Part shown: positions 35,892 to 44,254 of the stretch, piece by piece
Layout of the letters: each line of letters begins with the position of its first letter
How positions within the stretch are numbered: position 1 is the first letter of the stretch
Origin: Lactobacillus sp. ESL0246
GTDB taxonomy: Bacteria > Bacillota > Bacilli > Lactobacillales > Lactobacillaceae
Direction of reading: 5' to 3'
Assembly: GCF_003692965.1 (NCBI RefSeq)
Contig: NZ_REHC01000008.1
Coordinates: 248,001-312,000 of the forward strand
Length of the DNA stretch: 64,000 bases
Program-made: the position numbers and the translations under genes
The notes under the pieces: generated by a model
Database searches by the model: none
Told to the model about the DNA's origin: nothing
Seen by the model: the letters and a program-made list of their open reading frames with translations, nothing else

Positions 35892-37133
35892 TTAAAAATA
35901 TAAATCATTTACTGCATTGGTAATCGCCAGCTTGACGTGTGCATAGGTAAGACCGCCCTGCATGTAAATTGCATATGGTGGACGAATTGGACCATCACCT
36001 GAGAATTCAATACTTGCACCCTCTATAAAGGAACCATCGGCCATAATTACTTGATCTTCATACCCAGCATCATTACTTGGCACCGGATCAACGAAAGAGT
36101 TAATCGGCGAGTTTGCTTGAAGAGTTTTCGCAAACCTAATCATTTTTTCTTGATTATGGAAAATTACAGCTTGAATTAAATCTGTCCGTTCATCATTCCA
36201 TTTTGGTGTTACTTCTGCACCCATCCGCTCTAACAACGCGGAGGAATATATTGCACCTTTAATCGCATTTCCTGTTACACTAGGCGCAACGAATAAACCT
36301 TCAAAATAATCTAGATTATTATTTAAACTTGCACCTTCTTCACGGCCAATTCCTCCAGCTGTTAGCCTAACTGCAGTATTTTCAATTAGCTCATGCTTTC
36401 CAACCACATATCCACCAACTTTAGCGAAGCCACCACCTGCATTTTTAATAAGTGATCCCGCCATAATATCAGCTCCATACTCAGTTGGTTCATGTTTCTC
36501 AGAAAATTCACCATAACAATTATCAACAAAAATAATACTGTCAGGGCTAGTCTCCCGAATTAATTCGATCATCGATTTAATTTTATCAACTGTGAAACTT
36601 TGGCGAGTATCATAACCACGAGAACGTTGAATTACGACCATTTTAGGTTGATGATTTGTTAATAATTTTCTAGCTATGTCAAAGTCAACCTCACCATTTT
36701 TAAGATCAACATGAGAAAATTTAATACCATAAGATTTTAAGCTGCCACGACCATCACCAGCAATACCAATTACTTGTTGCATGGTATCGTATGGCATCCC
36801 TGTTAAATAAATTAGTTCGTCTCCTGGAAGAAGATTTCCGGCCATTGCAGTTGCTAACGTGTGCGTACCAGAAACAAACTGGGATCGAACCAAAGCATCT
36901 TCCGTATGAAAAATCTCAGCATACATTCGATCAAGCTTATCACGGCCGCTATCATCGGAGCCATAACCTGTACTGCCAATCAAATCAGCTTCGGCAACAG
37001 AATTTTTTTTGAAAGCATGTAAAACTTTATTTTGATTATAAAGAATATTATTGTCAATTTTCGCTAATTGTGGCGCAATTTGTACATCAATTTCATCTAC
37101 AATTGTTTGTAACTCTGGTGACCAATTATTCAT
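35892..37133 (-). CDS. aluminium resistance protein / methionine gamma-lyase-like PLP enzyme
   Basis: 413 residues of the Cys/Met-metabolism PLP family, in the branch annotated as aluminium resistance (YnbB-like). RSQFVSGTHTLATAMAGNLL binds the PLP phosphate, IIFVDNCYGEF holds the ring-binding Asp, and GSLIKNAGGGFAKVGGYVVG contains the probable Schiff-base Lys. Its start overlaps the miaA stop by 8 bases, so the two are co-translated, as in many Firmicutes. The natural substrate is unknown. Confidence 0.85.
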   Translation of the reverse strand: MNNWSPELQTIVDEIDVQIAPQLAKIDNNILYNQNKVLHAFKKNSVAEADLIGSTGYGSDDSGRDKLDRMYAEIFHTEDALVRSQFVSGTHTLATAMAGNLLPGDELIYLTGMPYDTMQQVIGIAGDGRGSLKSYGIKFSHVDLKNGEVDFDIARKLLTNHQPKMVVIQRSRGYDTRQSFTVDKIKSMIELIRETSPDSIIFVDNCYGEFSEKHEPTEYGADIMAGSLIKNAGGGFAKVGGYVVGKHELIENTAVRLTAGGIGREEGASLNNNLDYFEGLFVAPSVTGNAIKGAIYSSALLERMGAEVTPKWNDERTDLIQAVIFHNQEKMIRFAKTLQANSPINSFVDPVPSNDAGYEDQVIMADGSFIEGASIEFSGDGPIRPPYAIYMQGGLTYAHVKLAITNAVNDLYF

Positions 37134-38046
37134 CTAACCATTCCTCGACTTTCTGTTCTATCTCTATTATACAATGCGAATCACTCAAAGGGTCAAACCA
37201 CGTAACCGGTAATTGATGACGCAAATACGTCAATTGACGTTTAGCGTAATGTCGCGAGGCGGTTTTTAAATTTGTCACACACTCTTGCAAGGTCTTTTTA
37301 TGGTCAAAATATGGGAAAAACTCCTTATAACCAATTGCTTGCAAAACCTGATATTCCCGATCACGATTCTGATAAATAAACTTTGCTTCCTGCAACAATC
37401 CTTGCTTCATCATTTGATCAACTCTTAGATCAATTCGGCGATATATTTCTTCACGTTCAGCATTTAATCCAATAATTAAATAATCATAGCGAGGGGAAAT
37501 TTTCTCCTGCTGCTCGGAAAATTTTTTTCCAGTTCGTTCAATAACGCTCAATGCACGCAAAACTCGCCTCGAATTATTAACGGGAATTTTGCTGGCAGCT
37601 ACTGGATCTTGCTGCTTCAACTGATGCCATAGCTTTTCTGGCCCTTTTTCTTCAAAAAAGGTTTGCCATTTAGTTGTTATCGCTTGTCCTTGATCATCTT
37701 GTTCGCCTAATTGCAGCTGGTTTAATAGTGCATTAACATAAAAGCCAGTACCACCTACAAGTAAAGGTAATTTGTCCCTTTCTGCAATTAACTCTACTGC
37801 ATTTTTCGCTTGACGCACAAAGTCTGCAACTGAATATGGCGCAAATACAGACTGTGTATCTACTAAATAATGTTTTGCCGCTTGACGTTCACTGTCCGTG
37901 GCCTTAGCTGTTCCTACCTCAACTTCACGATAAATTTGCATCGAATCTCCGGAGATGATTTCTGCATTCAATTTTTGCGCCAACGCAATCGCTAAACTTG
38001 TTTTGCCAATTGCGGTTGGACCAACGACTGCTACTACTTTTTGCAT
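37126..38046 (-). CDS. miaA: tRNA dimethylallyltransferase
   Basis: 306 residues. The P-loop VVGPTAIGKTSLA starts at residue 5, followed by AEIISGDSMQIYREVEVGTA and HYLVDTQ, then the LVGGTGFYVNALL motif. The enzyme adds an isopentenyl group to A37 of tRNAs that read UNN codons. First gene of a two-gene unit with the PLP enzyme. Confidence 0.96.
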   Translation of the reverse strand: MQKVVAVVGPTAIGKTSLAIALAQKLNAEIISGDSMQIYREVEVGTAKATDSERQAAKHYLVDTQSVFAPYSVADFVRQAKNAVELIAERDKLPLLVGGTGFYVNALLNQLQLGEQDDQGQAITTKWQTFFEEKGPEKLWHQLKQQDPVAASKIPVNNSRRVLRALSVIERTGKKFSEQQEKISPRYDYLIIGLNAEREEIYRRIDLRVDQMMKQGLLQEAKFIYQNRDREYQVLQAIGYKEFFPYFDHKKTLQECVTNLKTASRHYAKRQLTYLRHQLPVTWFDPLSDSHCIIEIEQKVEEWLDE

Positions 38047-38081
38047 CTTTTTTTCCTTGCTATTTTTTATTATATAGAAAA

Positions 38082-38115
38082 AAACACGTTTGAAAAGTCT
38101 GCAAACATGTTTTTC
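38082..38115 (-). terminator. terminator of the rhodanese gene unit
   Basis: AAAAACATGTTTGCAG / CAAACGTGTTTTTTT arms on the minus strand, four bases past the rhodanese stop. Confidence 0.7.
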
Positions 38116-38118
38116 TGA

Positions 38119-38523
38119 TTAATATTTAGATGTCTTGGTTCGACCATCCCACTCGTCAAAACCACTTTTGAGCCACTTAATTGATGAAAAGTGCTTTTTT
38201 TGCAAAAATCTTGCTGCTCGCAAAGTTACTGATAAAGAATCGGAATACAAATAAACCGGTAGATCGGTTCTTAATTCAGTGTACTGATATTTCATCATTG
38301 TATATGGCAAATTGCGCGCACCATCTATATGCTTTCTTTTAAAAGGCTCTTTTTCACGTAAATCAACTATTTGGGCCTTACGCATTCCCTGTTTAAATTC
38401 TTCATTGCTCAGATCGCCATTACCTAAACGTTTGGTTTGAATTTTATTCCACAACCAAACTAAAACAAATGCAAGAATTATGACGACTAAGACAGTGTCT
38501 ACAATAATTAAAAAAGTTGACAT
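38119..38523 (-). CDS. membrane-anchored rhodanese-like protein without catalytic Cys
   Basis: 134 residues. An N-terminal transmembrane helix (STFLIIVDTVLVVIILAFVL) is followed by a single rhodanese domain (IVDLREKEPFKRKHIDGARN, then YLYSDSLSVTLRAARFL). The active-site loop reads YSDSLS, so the persulfide-forming Cys is absent and sulfurtransferase activity is unlikely. It follows yqgQ and the rhomboid gene on the same strand. Probably a binding module; partner unknown. Confidence 0.8.
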   Translation of the reverse strand: MSTFLIIVDTVLVVIILAFVLVWLWNKIQTKRLGNGDLSNEEFKQGMRKAQIVDLREKEPFKRKHIDGARNLPYTMMKYQYTELRTDLPVYLYSDSLSVTLRAARFLQKKHFSSIKWLKSGFDEWDGRTKTSKY

Positions 38524-38577
38524 AAATTCTTTCTCTTTCTAAATAAACTTCTAAAAATAATATACTACTAAATTGTT

Positions 38578-38796
38578 TTACGAACCATGCTTATCTTTAG
38601 CTAATTTTTCTTCATATTCATGCTCTCGCCGCAAAATCAACTTTGCAATTAAATAGTCATGTTTACTAATTAAGTGAGAACGATTAATATTATCAAGCTC
38701 AAGTGCCATTAATTCTATATCCCAAATGCGTTTTCCAAGATGGACCATGATACCATATTTTTCTAATAGTTGTTGGACATCGTATAAAGTCTTCAT
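38578..38796 (-). CDS. yqgQ: YqgQ/DUF910 family protein
   Basis: 72 residues from the ATG at 38796, which overlaps the rhomboid stop in TAATG; the longer frame runs inside that gene. The product begins KTLYDVQQLLEKYGIMVHLG, contains KRIWDIELMALEL, and ends in a charged helix. This is the small helical DUF910 protein found beside rhomboid and glucokinase genes in Bacilli. Function unknown; nucleic-acid binding has been suggested from its structure. Confidence 0.85.
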   Translation of the reverse strand: MKTLYDVQQLLEKYGIMVHLGKRIWDIELMALELDNINRSHLISKHDYLIAKLILRREHEYEEKLAKDKHGS

Positions 38797-39476
38797 TATA
38801 GATTTATTACCATACCAATTCTGATTGTTGCTACAACATAAACTACCAAACAGCAACCTGCAATAACCCGCCACTTAAACGAATATTGGTGTCTTGCTCG
38901 ACTTCCAATAATAATTGCAATTAGAAAACCAGCAATTAACCCACCTATATGTCCTTGGATATCAATATTTGGTGCAAATAAGTCAATTCCAATATTAATC
39001 AAAGCAAGCCAAAACGATTGACGACCCAGATAAACAAGAATAGGATTATCCCTATTTTGAAGTGAAACAGCAGTCATTGCACCAAATAAGCCAAATAATG
39101 CTGTTGAAGCACCCGCACTAATTGATCTGTCACTACCTAAGGCTAGACTTAACAAGTTGCCGCCAACTCCAGATAACAAATAAAGAATTAAAAACCGCCA
39201 ATGACCAATAATTTCTTCCAGATATAGTCCTAAATAATAGATCATTACCGCATTAGATACCAAATGCATAATACCGATATGCAAAAACTGGGCAGTAAAT
39301 AACCGCCACCACTGTGCTCCGGCCACAGCTGCATAATTATTCAGCGCACCCATTTTTAGTAAAACATATGTGCTTTGCGAACCACCCAGTGCAGTTTCAA
39401 CTAAGAAAGTTACAAAGAGGATCACTAAAATTGCCACTGTCATATAACAGCTTTTAAGAGTACGTACTTGATTCAT
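38796..39476 (-). CDS. rhomboid family intramembrane serine protease
   Basis: 226 residues with six to seven transmembrane helices. The catalytic Ser lies in ISAGASTALFGLFGAM (rhomboid GASG-type motif, here GAST) and the His in IQGHIGGLIAGFLIA. WWRLFTAQFLHIGIMHLVSN is the conserved N-terminal half (GluP/YqgP-like). It cleaves membrane proteins within the bilayer. It is translationally coupled to yqgQ and 10 bases after the cyclo-ligase gene. Confidence 0.92.
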   Translation of the reverse strand: MNQVRTLKSCYMTVAILVILFVTFLVETALGGSQSTYVLLKMGALNNYAAVAGAQWWRLFTAQFLHIGIMHLVSNAVMIYYLGLYLEEIIGHWRFLILYLLSGVGGNLLSLALGSDRSISAGASTALFGLFGAMTAVSLQNRDNPILVYLGRQSFWLALINIGIDLFAPNIDIQGHIGGLIAGFLIAIIIGSRARHQYSFKWRVIAGCCLVVYVVATIRIGMVINL

Positions 39477-39486
39477 TTTAACCTCA

Positions 39487-40059
39487 TTAATCTTGCAAAT
39501 TTGATTGCGACGTAATTATTGTTTGAATCGGAATATCTGTTGGCTCAATCTGCCACGTTGCCGTTTCAAAGATCATTTTTGAATTAACTAAGGCAACTGT
39601 TTTAGCTTGGGGATGCTTAGCAAGAAAACGGTCATAATATCCACCGCCAAAGCCTAAGCGTTGATGCGTATCAAGCGTAAAGGCTAGACCAGGAACTATG
39701 ATTAAATCAAGTTCATTATTAATTGTAGCGTTGGGATCCAAGACTTCTTCAACACCATACTTGGACTTAGTTATTTTTGTCATGTAAGTATAAGAAATAA
39801 AGTCTTGTGAATGCTCAGGATTGTTATGTGCTTTTGCTAGATACACATCCTTGCCCTGATCCCACAACTGAGCAATTAATCGAGAAGTATCGACTTCGTA
39901 AGGTAAAGAAGAAGTAATCCCTATACTCTGACTTGTTGCTAACAATTCTGAATCCATAATTTTTTGAAGTAAAACATGATCTTCTGCTGCCTTTTCTTCA
40001 GTCTCTGCAAAATGATCTAGTCGTGTTACTTGTTTTTGTCGTAATTCGTTCTTATTCAT
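39487..40059 (-). CDS. 5-formyltetrahydrofolate cyclo-ligase
   Basis: 190 residues from ATG 40059 (MNKNELRQKQ) behind GGAAG. It converts 5-formyl-THF to methenyl-THF with ATP. The family signature LGFGGGYYDRFLAKHP is at about residues 146-161 and LIIVPGLAFT precedes it. It lies in a run with the rhomboid, yqgQ and rhodanese genes. Confidence 0.92.
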   Translation of the reverse strand: MNKNELRQKQVTRLDHFAETEEKAAEDHVLLQKIMDSELLATSQSIGITSSLPYEVDTSRLIAQLWDQGKDVYLAKAHNNPEHSQDFISYTYMTKITKSKYGVEEVLDPNATINNELDLIIVPGLAFTLDTHQRLGFGGGYYDRFLAKHPQAKTVALVNSKMIFETATWQIEPTDIPIQTIITSQSNLQD

Positions 40060-40075
40060 GATTCTTCCATCATAC

Positions 40076-40104
40076 AAAAATAGCAGGAGCATAGGCCCTG
40101 CTAT
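40076..40104 (-). terminator. terminator of rpmG
   Basis: ATAGCAGG / CCTGCTAT arms followed by TTTTTG on the minus strand, ten bases past the rpmG stop. Confidence 0.7.
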
Positions 40105-40113
40105 ATCAGTTTA

Positions 40114-40263
40114 TTACTTAGTTTCACGATGAAGAGTAGTATGTCTTTCAACTGGACAATACTTCTTCAAACTTAAACGTTCCGGATGCTTACGCTTGTT
40201 TTTCTTAGATAAGTAACTTCTATCGCCACATTCGGTGCATTCCAAAATGATGTTATCTGCCAT
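40114..40263 (-). CDS. rpmG: 50S ribosomal protein L33
   Basis: 49 residues, starting [20 protein letters not shown] and ending HTTLHRETK, the RpmGB type. A CxxC pair at residues 9-12 and YCPVERH further on belong to the Cys-containing form. The ribosome binding site is GGTGGTGAAAG. A gene too short for many predictors, but identity is clear. Confidence 0.95.
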   Translation of the reverse strand: MADNIILECTECGDRSYLSKKNKRKHPERLSLKKYCPVERHTTLHRETK

Positions 40264-40345
40264 TTCTTTCACCACCTACTATTTTATTTTGACTGTATTA
40301 GTCTATCATCTTCTTATAGATTTTACCAGACTTATTAACAAATTT

Positions 40346-42439
40346 CTATTTTTTATGTAATTTAAAGTAATCTTGAACCATTGCTTTGGTCATTTGTAAA
40401 GTATACGAACCTTCCAATTCGGGATCAAGACCAGGGAAAATTACAGCCGTCGCAATTTTGGCATTATCTGATGGTGCATAGCCAACAAATGTTGCATTAA
40501 CAAGTTCTGGCGGATTCTTTTGATTTGGATGATCAGGATCATAATAGAATGTTTGAGCAGTCCCAGACTTGCCAGAGATTGCAGGCTTTACATCTTTAAG
40601 TCGATGAGCAGTGCCCCATGAATTAGTCCCATGAACTACCCGCCAAAAACCTTGGCGAACAATATTCAGTTCATCTGATGTCCATGGAATTCTTAACTGT
40701 ACATTTGGTTTTTTATTATAGTCTATATGAACCTTTTTGCCATTGTTAGCAGTTCGTCCAATTGATTGCACAATATATGGTTGCATCCTATATCCACCAT
40801 TAGCAATGGTGGCAACATACTGCACCATTTGAATCGGCGTATAGGCATCATAGTTACCATATGCTAAATCGAGAACTGAACCTGAAAGAATTTGACCTTG
40901 CTCATTAAATGAGCGACCTTGAATACCGGCAACTTCACCAGGTAAATCAACTCCTGTCTTTTGACCTAAACCAAACATATTGAAATTATGACGCAGCGTA
41001 TCAAACGAAGTTTGTGGCATACTTATATATTCCTTCGGAACATATTTTGCATGAACCCAGTTCATCGCTAGATGCATCATATAGATATTACTAGAGACTT
41101 CTAATGCCGTTTCAGCGTCTAATGCGCCAAAGGTTCCAACAGGATATACCGATTTTTTAATCGGTGTTCCGGGTAAATAAACCGGTGTATCAGGCAAGGT
41201 GTTACTGTACGGCGTGATTACTTTATTAATTAAACCGCCACTAACCATTGCCCCTTTTACAGCAGACCCCATTACAAATGACTGGTTGATTACACCTAAT
41301 GCATTGTTGGTCATCTTATTTTTACTAGGATCACGACTAATACCAGCAACTGCTAGTAATGCGCCTGTCTGTGGATCCATTGCAACTGCATAAGCACCAT
41401 TAGAATATCTGGCAGCACCGGCTGCAAGTGCCGAAGAATATATTTGCTCTAACGATTTTTGTACTTGCTTTTGATATTGGGCATCAAGTGTTAATATCAA
41501 ACTAGAACCTGCTTGACCAGCATAAATTGACTTTGTTTGTTCAATATCACCCGCAGATTTAGTAGAAACCATGCTAGTTGACTTGCTCCCCTTTAACAGC
41601 GGCTCATATTCTTCTTCTAAATATGAGGTACCTACTCGGTCATTGCGAGAGTATCCATTCGTGAGATAATATTGTAAATTATCTCCTGGTAACCCAGCTT
41701 TCTCAGTTGAAACGGAACCAATAATACTTTGAATAGATGACCCATTCGGGTAATAGCGTTGCCAATCCGTTCCTATACCGACTCCCGGAAGTTCAGATAA
41801 ATGTTCACCAACTTGAGCTATTTCCTTATCAGTTAAACCATTGTTTTTAAGATATATCGTTGATAAACTATACGCACCAGATATCTTATTATAAATTAGT
41901 GCAGCCGTTTTTTGACGAGAAGTTAAGTTAATCTTTTCAGATAAGACTTGCTCATTAATTCGTTGATTAATTAATTTATCATCTTGGGTATCTCTAATTG
42001 ATTTAGGTACTTTAGACTCTTCTTTAGCACTATTAGTTTTATTACCCAAATAATAATCGGCCACCTGTTGCTTAGTCGGCTGTTCATCGTTAATTCGAAT
42101 ATATTGACTTAATGCATTCGAAATTCGATAAATATCATCTGGTGTTGTTGCAGCACTCCTAGTATAAGTAATAGCATTTTGGGCTCTATTGCCAACTAAA
42201 ATTCGACCTTTGTTGTCATACATAACTCCCCTAGGAACTTGGCTGGAAACAACTGCGGAACTTGACTTTTGAACCTCAGCTTTAAAGCGTGAACCATAAC
42301 CAATTTGTAAATATGCCAATTGGGCGATCAATGTTGCAAAAAGAACAAAAATAATTCCCAATATAATTTTCATTCTGATGGGTGTAGAGGATTGCTTACC
42401 TGCATCCCTAGTTCCTTGATTTTTTTTAGTCAATTTCAC
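40346..42439 (-). CDS. class B penicillin-binding protein (transpeptidase)
   Basis: 697 residues from GTG 42439, placed about 10 bases after GAGG; a TTG at 42448 is too close to it. Near the N-terminus is one membrane helix (MKIILGIIFVLFATLIAQLA), then the dimerisation domain with SSQVPRGVMYDNKGRILVGN. In the transpeptidase domain the active-site triad is SAVK (in FVMGSAVKGAM), SSN (in EVSSNIYMM) and KSGT (in ISGKSGTAQTF). It cross-links peptidoglycan, being PBP2b/PbpB-like, in elongation or division. Single gene with its own promoter region. Confidence 0.93.
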   Translation of the reverse strand: MKLTKKNQGTRDAGKQSSTPIRMKIILGIIFVLFATLIAQLAYLQIGYGSRFKAEVQKSSSAVVSSQVPRGVMYDNKGRILVGNRAQNAITYTRSAATTPDDIYRISNALSQYIRINDEQPTKQQVADYYLGNKTNSAKEESKVPKSIRDTQDDKLINQRINEQVLSEKINLTSRQKTAALIYNKISGAYSLSTIYLKNNGLTDKEIAQVGEHLSELPGVGIGTDWQRYYPNGSSIQSIIGSVSTEKAGLPGDNLQYYLTNGYSRNDRVGTSYLEEEYEPLLKGSKSTSMVSTKSAGDIEQTKSIYAGQAGSSLILTLDAQYQKQVQKSLEQIYSSALAAGAARYSNGAYAVAMDPQTGALLAVAGISRDPSKNKMTNNALGVINQSFVMGSAVKGAMVSGGLINKVITPYSNTLPDTPVYLPGTPIKKSVYPVGTFGALDAETALEVSSNIYMMHLAMNWVHAKYVPKEYISMPQTSFDTLRHNFNMFGLGQKTGVDLPGEVAGIQGRSFNEQGQILSGSVLDLAYGNYDAYTPIQMVQYVATIANGGYRMQPYIVQSIGRTANNGKKVHIDYNKKPNVQLRIPWTSDELNIVRQGFWRVVHGTNSWGTAHRLKDVKPAISGKSGTAQTFYYDPDHPNQKNPPELVNATFVGYAPSDNAKIATAVIFPGLDPELEGSYTLQMTKAMVQDYFKLHKK

Positions 42440-42575
42440 GTAAATCAAACCTCACTAAACTAGTGCTATTTTAACAAATAATAATCTGCAATTCTATTGC
42501 TTCACTAGCTTTTGACAAAATTTTAACAACTTTTCAAAAAGCAATTTCCTAATCCCTACTAATTCAACACTGCTT

Positions 42576-42591
42576 AAAAACCGCTTACAAA
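42576..42591 (+). promoter_or_regulatory. candidate cre site before the GlcNAc-kinase-like gene
   Basis: AAAAACCGCTTACAAA matches the cre consensus with one mismatch, some 70 bases ahead of the ATG. Catabolite control of an amino-sugar kinase would make sense. Confidence 0.4.
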
Positions 42592-42658
42592 GATCTTCTA
42601 TAAAACTTTGTTTTGTTTTAGAATATCATTAGTAACTTTAAAAGAAAGAAGATATATT

Positions 42659-43573
42659 ATGACACTTAAGTATCAAATCGGCGTCGATGCCGGTGGCACT
42701 CACACTACCGCAATTGCCTATGATCTAACTGGCAAAGAATTGGCGAGATCTGAAGCCGGCCCAGGTCAAGTTAATACCGATTATAACAGCGCGATCAATA
42801 ATATTACCACGGCAATTAACCAACTAATTAATCAAATTAATGGTGACTGTCAAAGAATTTTATGTGGTATTGCTGGATTATCTGTAATTGGCAATGCTTC
42901 TGAAATCGCAGGAGAAATTTCGGCAAAGTCAAATAATTTGCCTACCAGAGCTATAACCGACTCACTCTTGGCCCTCTATAATGGCTTAGAAGGAGAAGAT
43001 GGTGGGTTAGTTATTGCTGGGACTGGTTCAGTTTTTAATGGCTTACAAAAAGGTAGCATCATTACTACTGGTGGATACGGCTCAATCCTTGGTGATGAAG
43101 GATCAGGTTACGCAATTACTATTTCAGCCTTTAAAAGTGCCCTACTTAGCTGGGATAAACGTCAGAAAAACCAATTAATTCCATTATTCAACCAGCTTTT
43201 CAAAGTAGATAATTTAGTCGATGCAACCGCTAAGTTTTATAAAATGAGCAATCCGCAGATTGCTTCGATGGCAGTTAGTGTAGCTAAACTTGCAGATAAT
43301 GGTGATAAGAACGCCACCTCCATTATTAAAAAGCAGGCAGAGTTATTGGCGCGTGATATCATAATTGGAATTGATCGTTATGAAGAACCCAAGCCAATGA
43401 AAGTAGCACTAACTGGGTCGGTCTTAGCCAATAATCAGATGTTGCGCAATTTCTTAGAAGAAAAGGTCTGGGCTAAGTATCCAGACGTTCAGTTTTCTAT
43501 TTCTAACGGTGAAAATGCACGCGGAGTGGTCTTTGATAAGAGCAAAGATTATCGCTACTTCACTAGCCATTAA
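42659..43573 (+). CDS. BadF/BadG/BcrA/BcrD ATPase family protein, N-acetylglucosamine kinase-like
   Basis: 304 residues from ATG 42659 behind AAAGAAG; the upstream extension lacks a ribosome binding site. It is an actin/hexokinase-fold kinase. The phosphate-1 loop is YQIGVDAGGTHTTAIAYD, the middle loop ALYNGLEGEDGGLVIAGTGS, and the ATP loop GGYGSILGDEGSGYAI. It probably phosphorylates GlcNAc or a related sugar released from cell wall. It stands alone between a PBP gene and greA. Confidence 0.85.
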   Translation: MTLKYQIGVDAGGTHTTAIAYDLTGKELARSEAGPGQVNTDYNSAINNITTAINQLINQINGDCQRILCGIAGLSVIGNASEIAGEISAKSNNLPTRAITDSLLALYNGLEGEDGGLVIAGTGSVFNGLQKGSIITTGGYGSILGDEGSGYAITISAFKSALLSWDKRQKNQLIPLFNQLFKVDNLVDATAKFYKMSNPQIASMAVSVAKLADNGDKNATSIIKKQAELLARDIIIGIDRYEEPKPMKVALTGSVLANNQMLRNFLEEKVWAKYPDVQFSISNGENARGVVFDKSKDYRYFTSH

Positions 43574-43603
43574 CTAACAATTCCAATTCAAATAATAACA
43601 AAC

Positions 43604-43672
43604 AAAAGACTAGAATTAGTTTTTATCAGTACCTTCTGCAAAAGTCTTGATAACTATTCTAGTCTTTTTATG
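43604..43672. terminator. bidirectional terminator between the kinase gene and greA
   Basis: AAAAGACTAGAATTAG / CTATTCTAGTCTTTTT arms around a long loop, with A and T tracts on both sides. Confidence 0.7.
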
Positions 43673-43697
43673 GTTATGCAAATCAAACTAATCTGCG

Positions 43698-44174
43698 CTA
43701 TTCTTCAACTTTATTGATAACTATATCAAACTTACCACCAGGTGTTGAAATTGTAACCGTCTCACCCTTCTTCTTACCTAAAATGGCTTGAGCAATTGGT
43801 GAGTCATTTGAAATCTTACCACTTAATGGATCAGACTCATCACTTCCGACAATTGTATAAGTTTCCGGTTCATCTTCACCAACTTCAGTATAAGTTACAG
43901 TCTTACCTACCGCTACTTCATCGGGATCAGTTTTATCCGCTTCAACAACATCAGCATATTTTAACATTTCTTCAACAACACTGATTCTGTCTTCAAGATG
44001 ACTTTGCTCATCCTTAGCGGCGTCATATTCAGAATTTTCAGATAAATCACCATAAGAACGAGCAACCTTAATACGTTCGATTACTTCTGGTCGCTTTACT
44101 AATTTCAAATTTTTTAATTCTGCTTCAAGCTTTTCTTTACCTTCAGCAGTCATTGGATATGATTTCTCAGGCAT
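43698..44174 (-). CDS. greA: transcription elongation factor GreA
   Basis: 158 residues. The N-terminal coiled coil ([20 protein letters not shown], then [20 protein letters not shown]) carries the acidic tip that enters RNA polymerase. The C-terminal domain has [16 protein letters not shown]. It stimulates transcript cleavage in stalled complexes. Monocistronic, downstream of pheT. Confidence 0.97.
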   Translation of the reverse strand: MPEKSYPMTAEGKEKLEAELKNLKLVKRPEVIERIKVARSYGDLSENSEYDAAKDEQSHLEDRISVVEEMLKYADVVEADKTDPDEVAVGKTVTYTEVGEDEPETYTIVGSDESDPLSGKISNDSPIAQAILGKKKGETVTISTPGGKFDIVINKVEE

Positions 44175-44254
44175 AAAATTTTCTACTCCTTAAAGTTAAA
44201 ATTTTCTATTTGCACTGATCTATAATATTTATTTTCCAGCTTAAAGTCAAGCAC

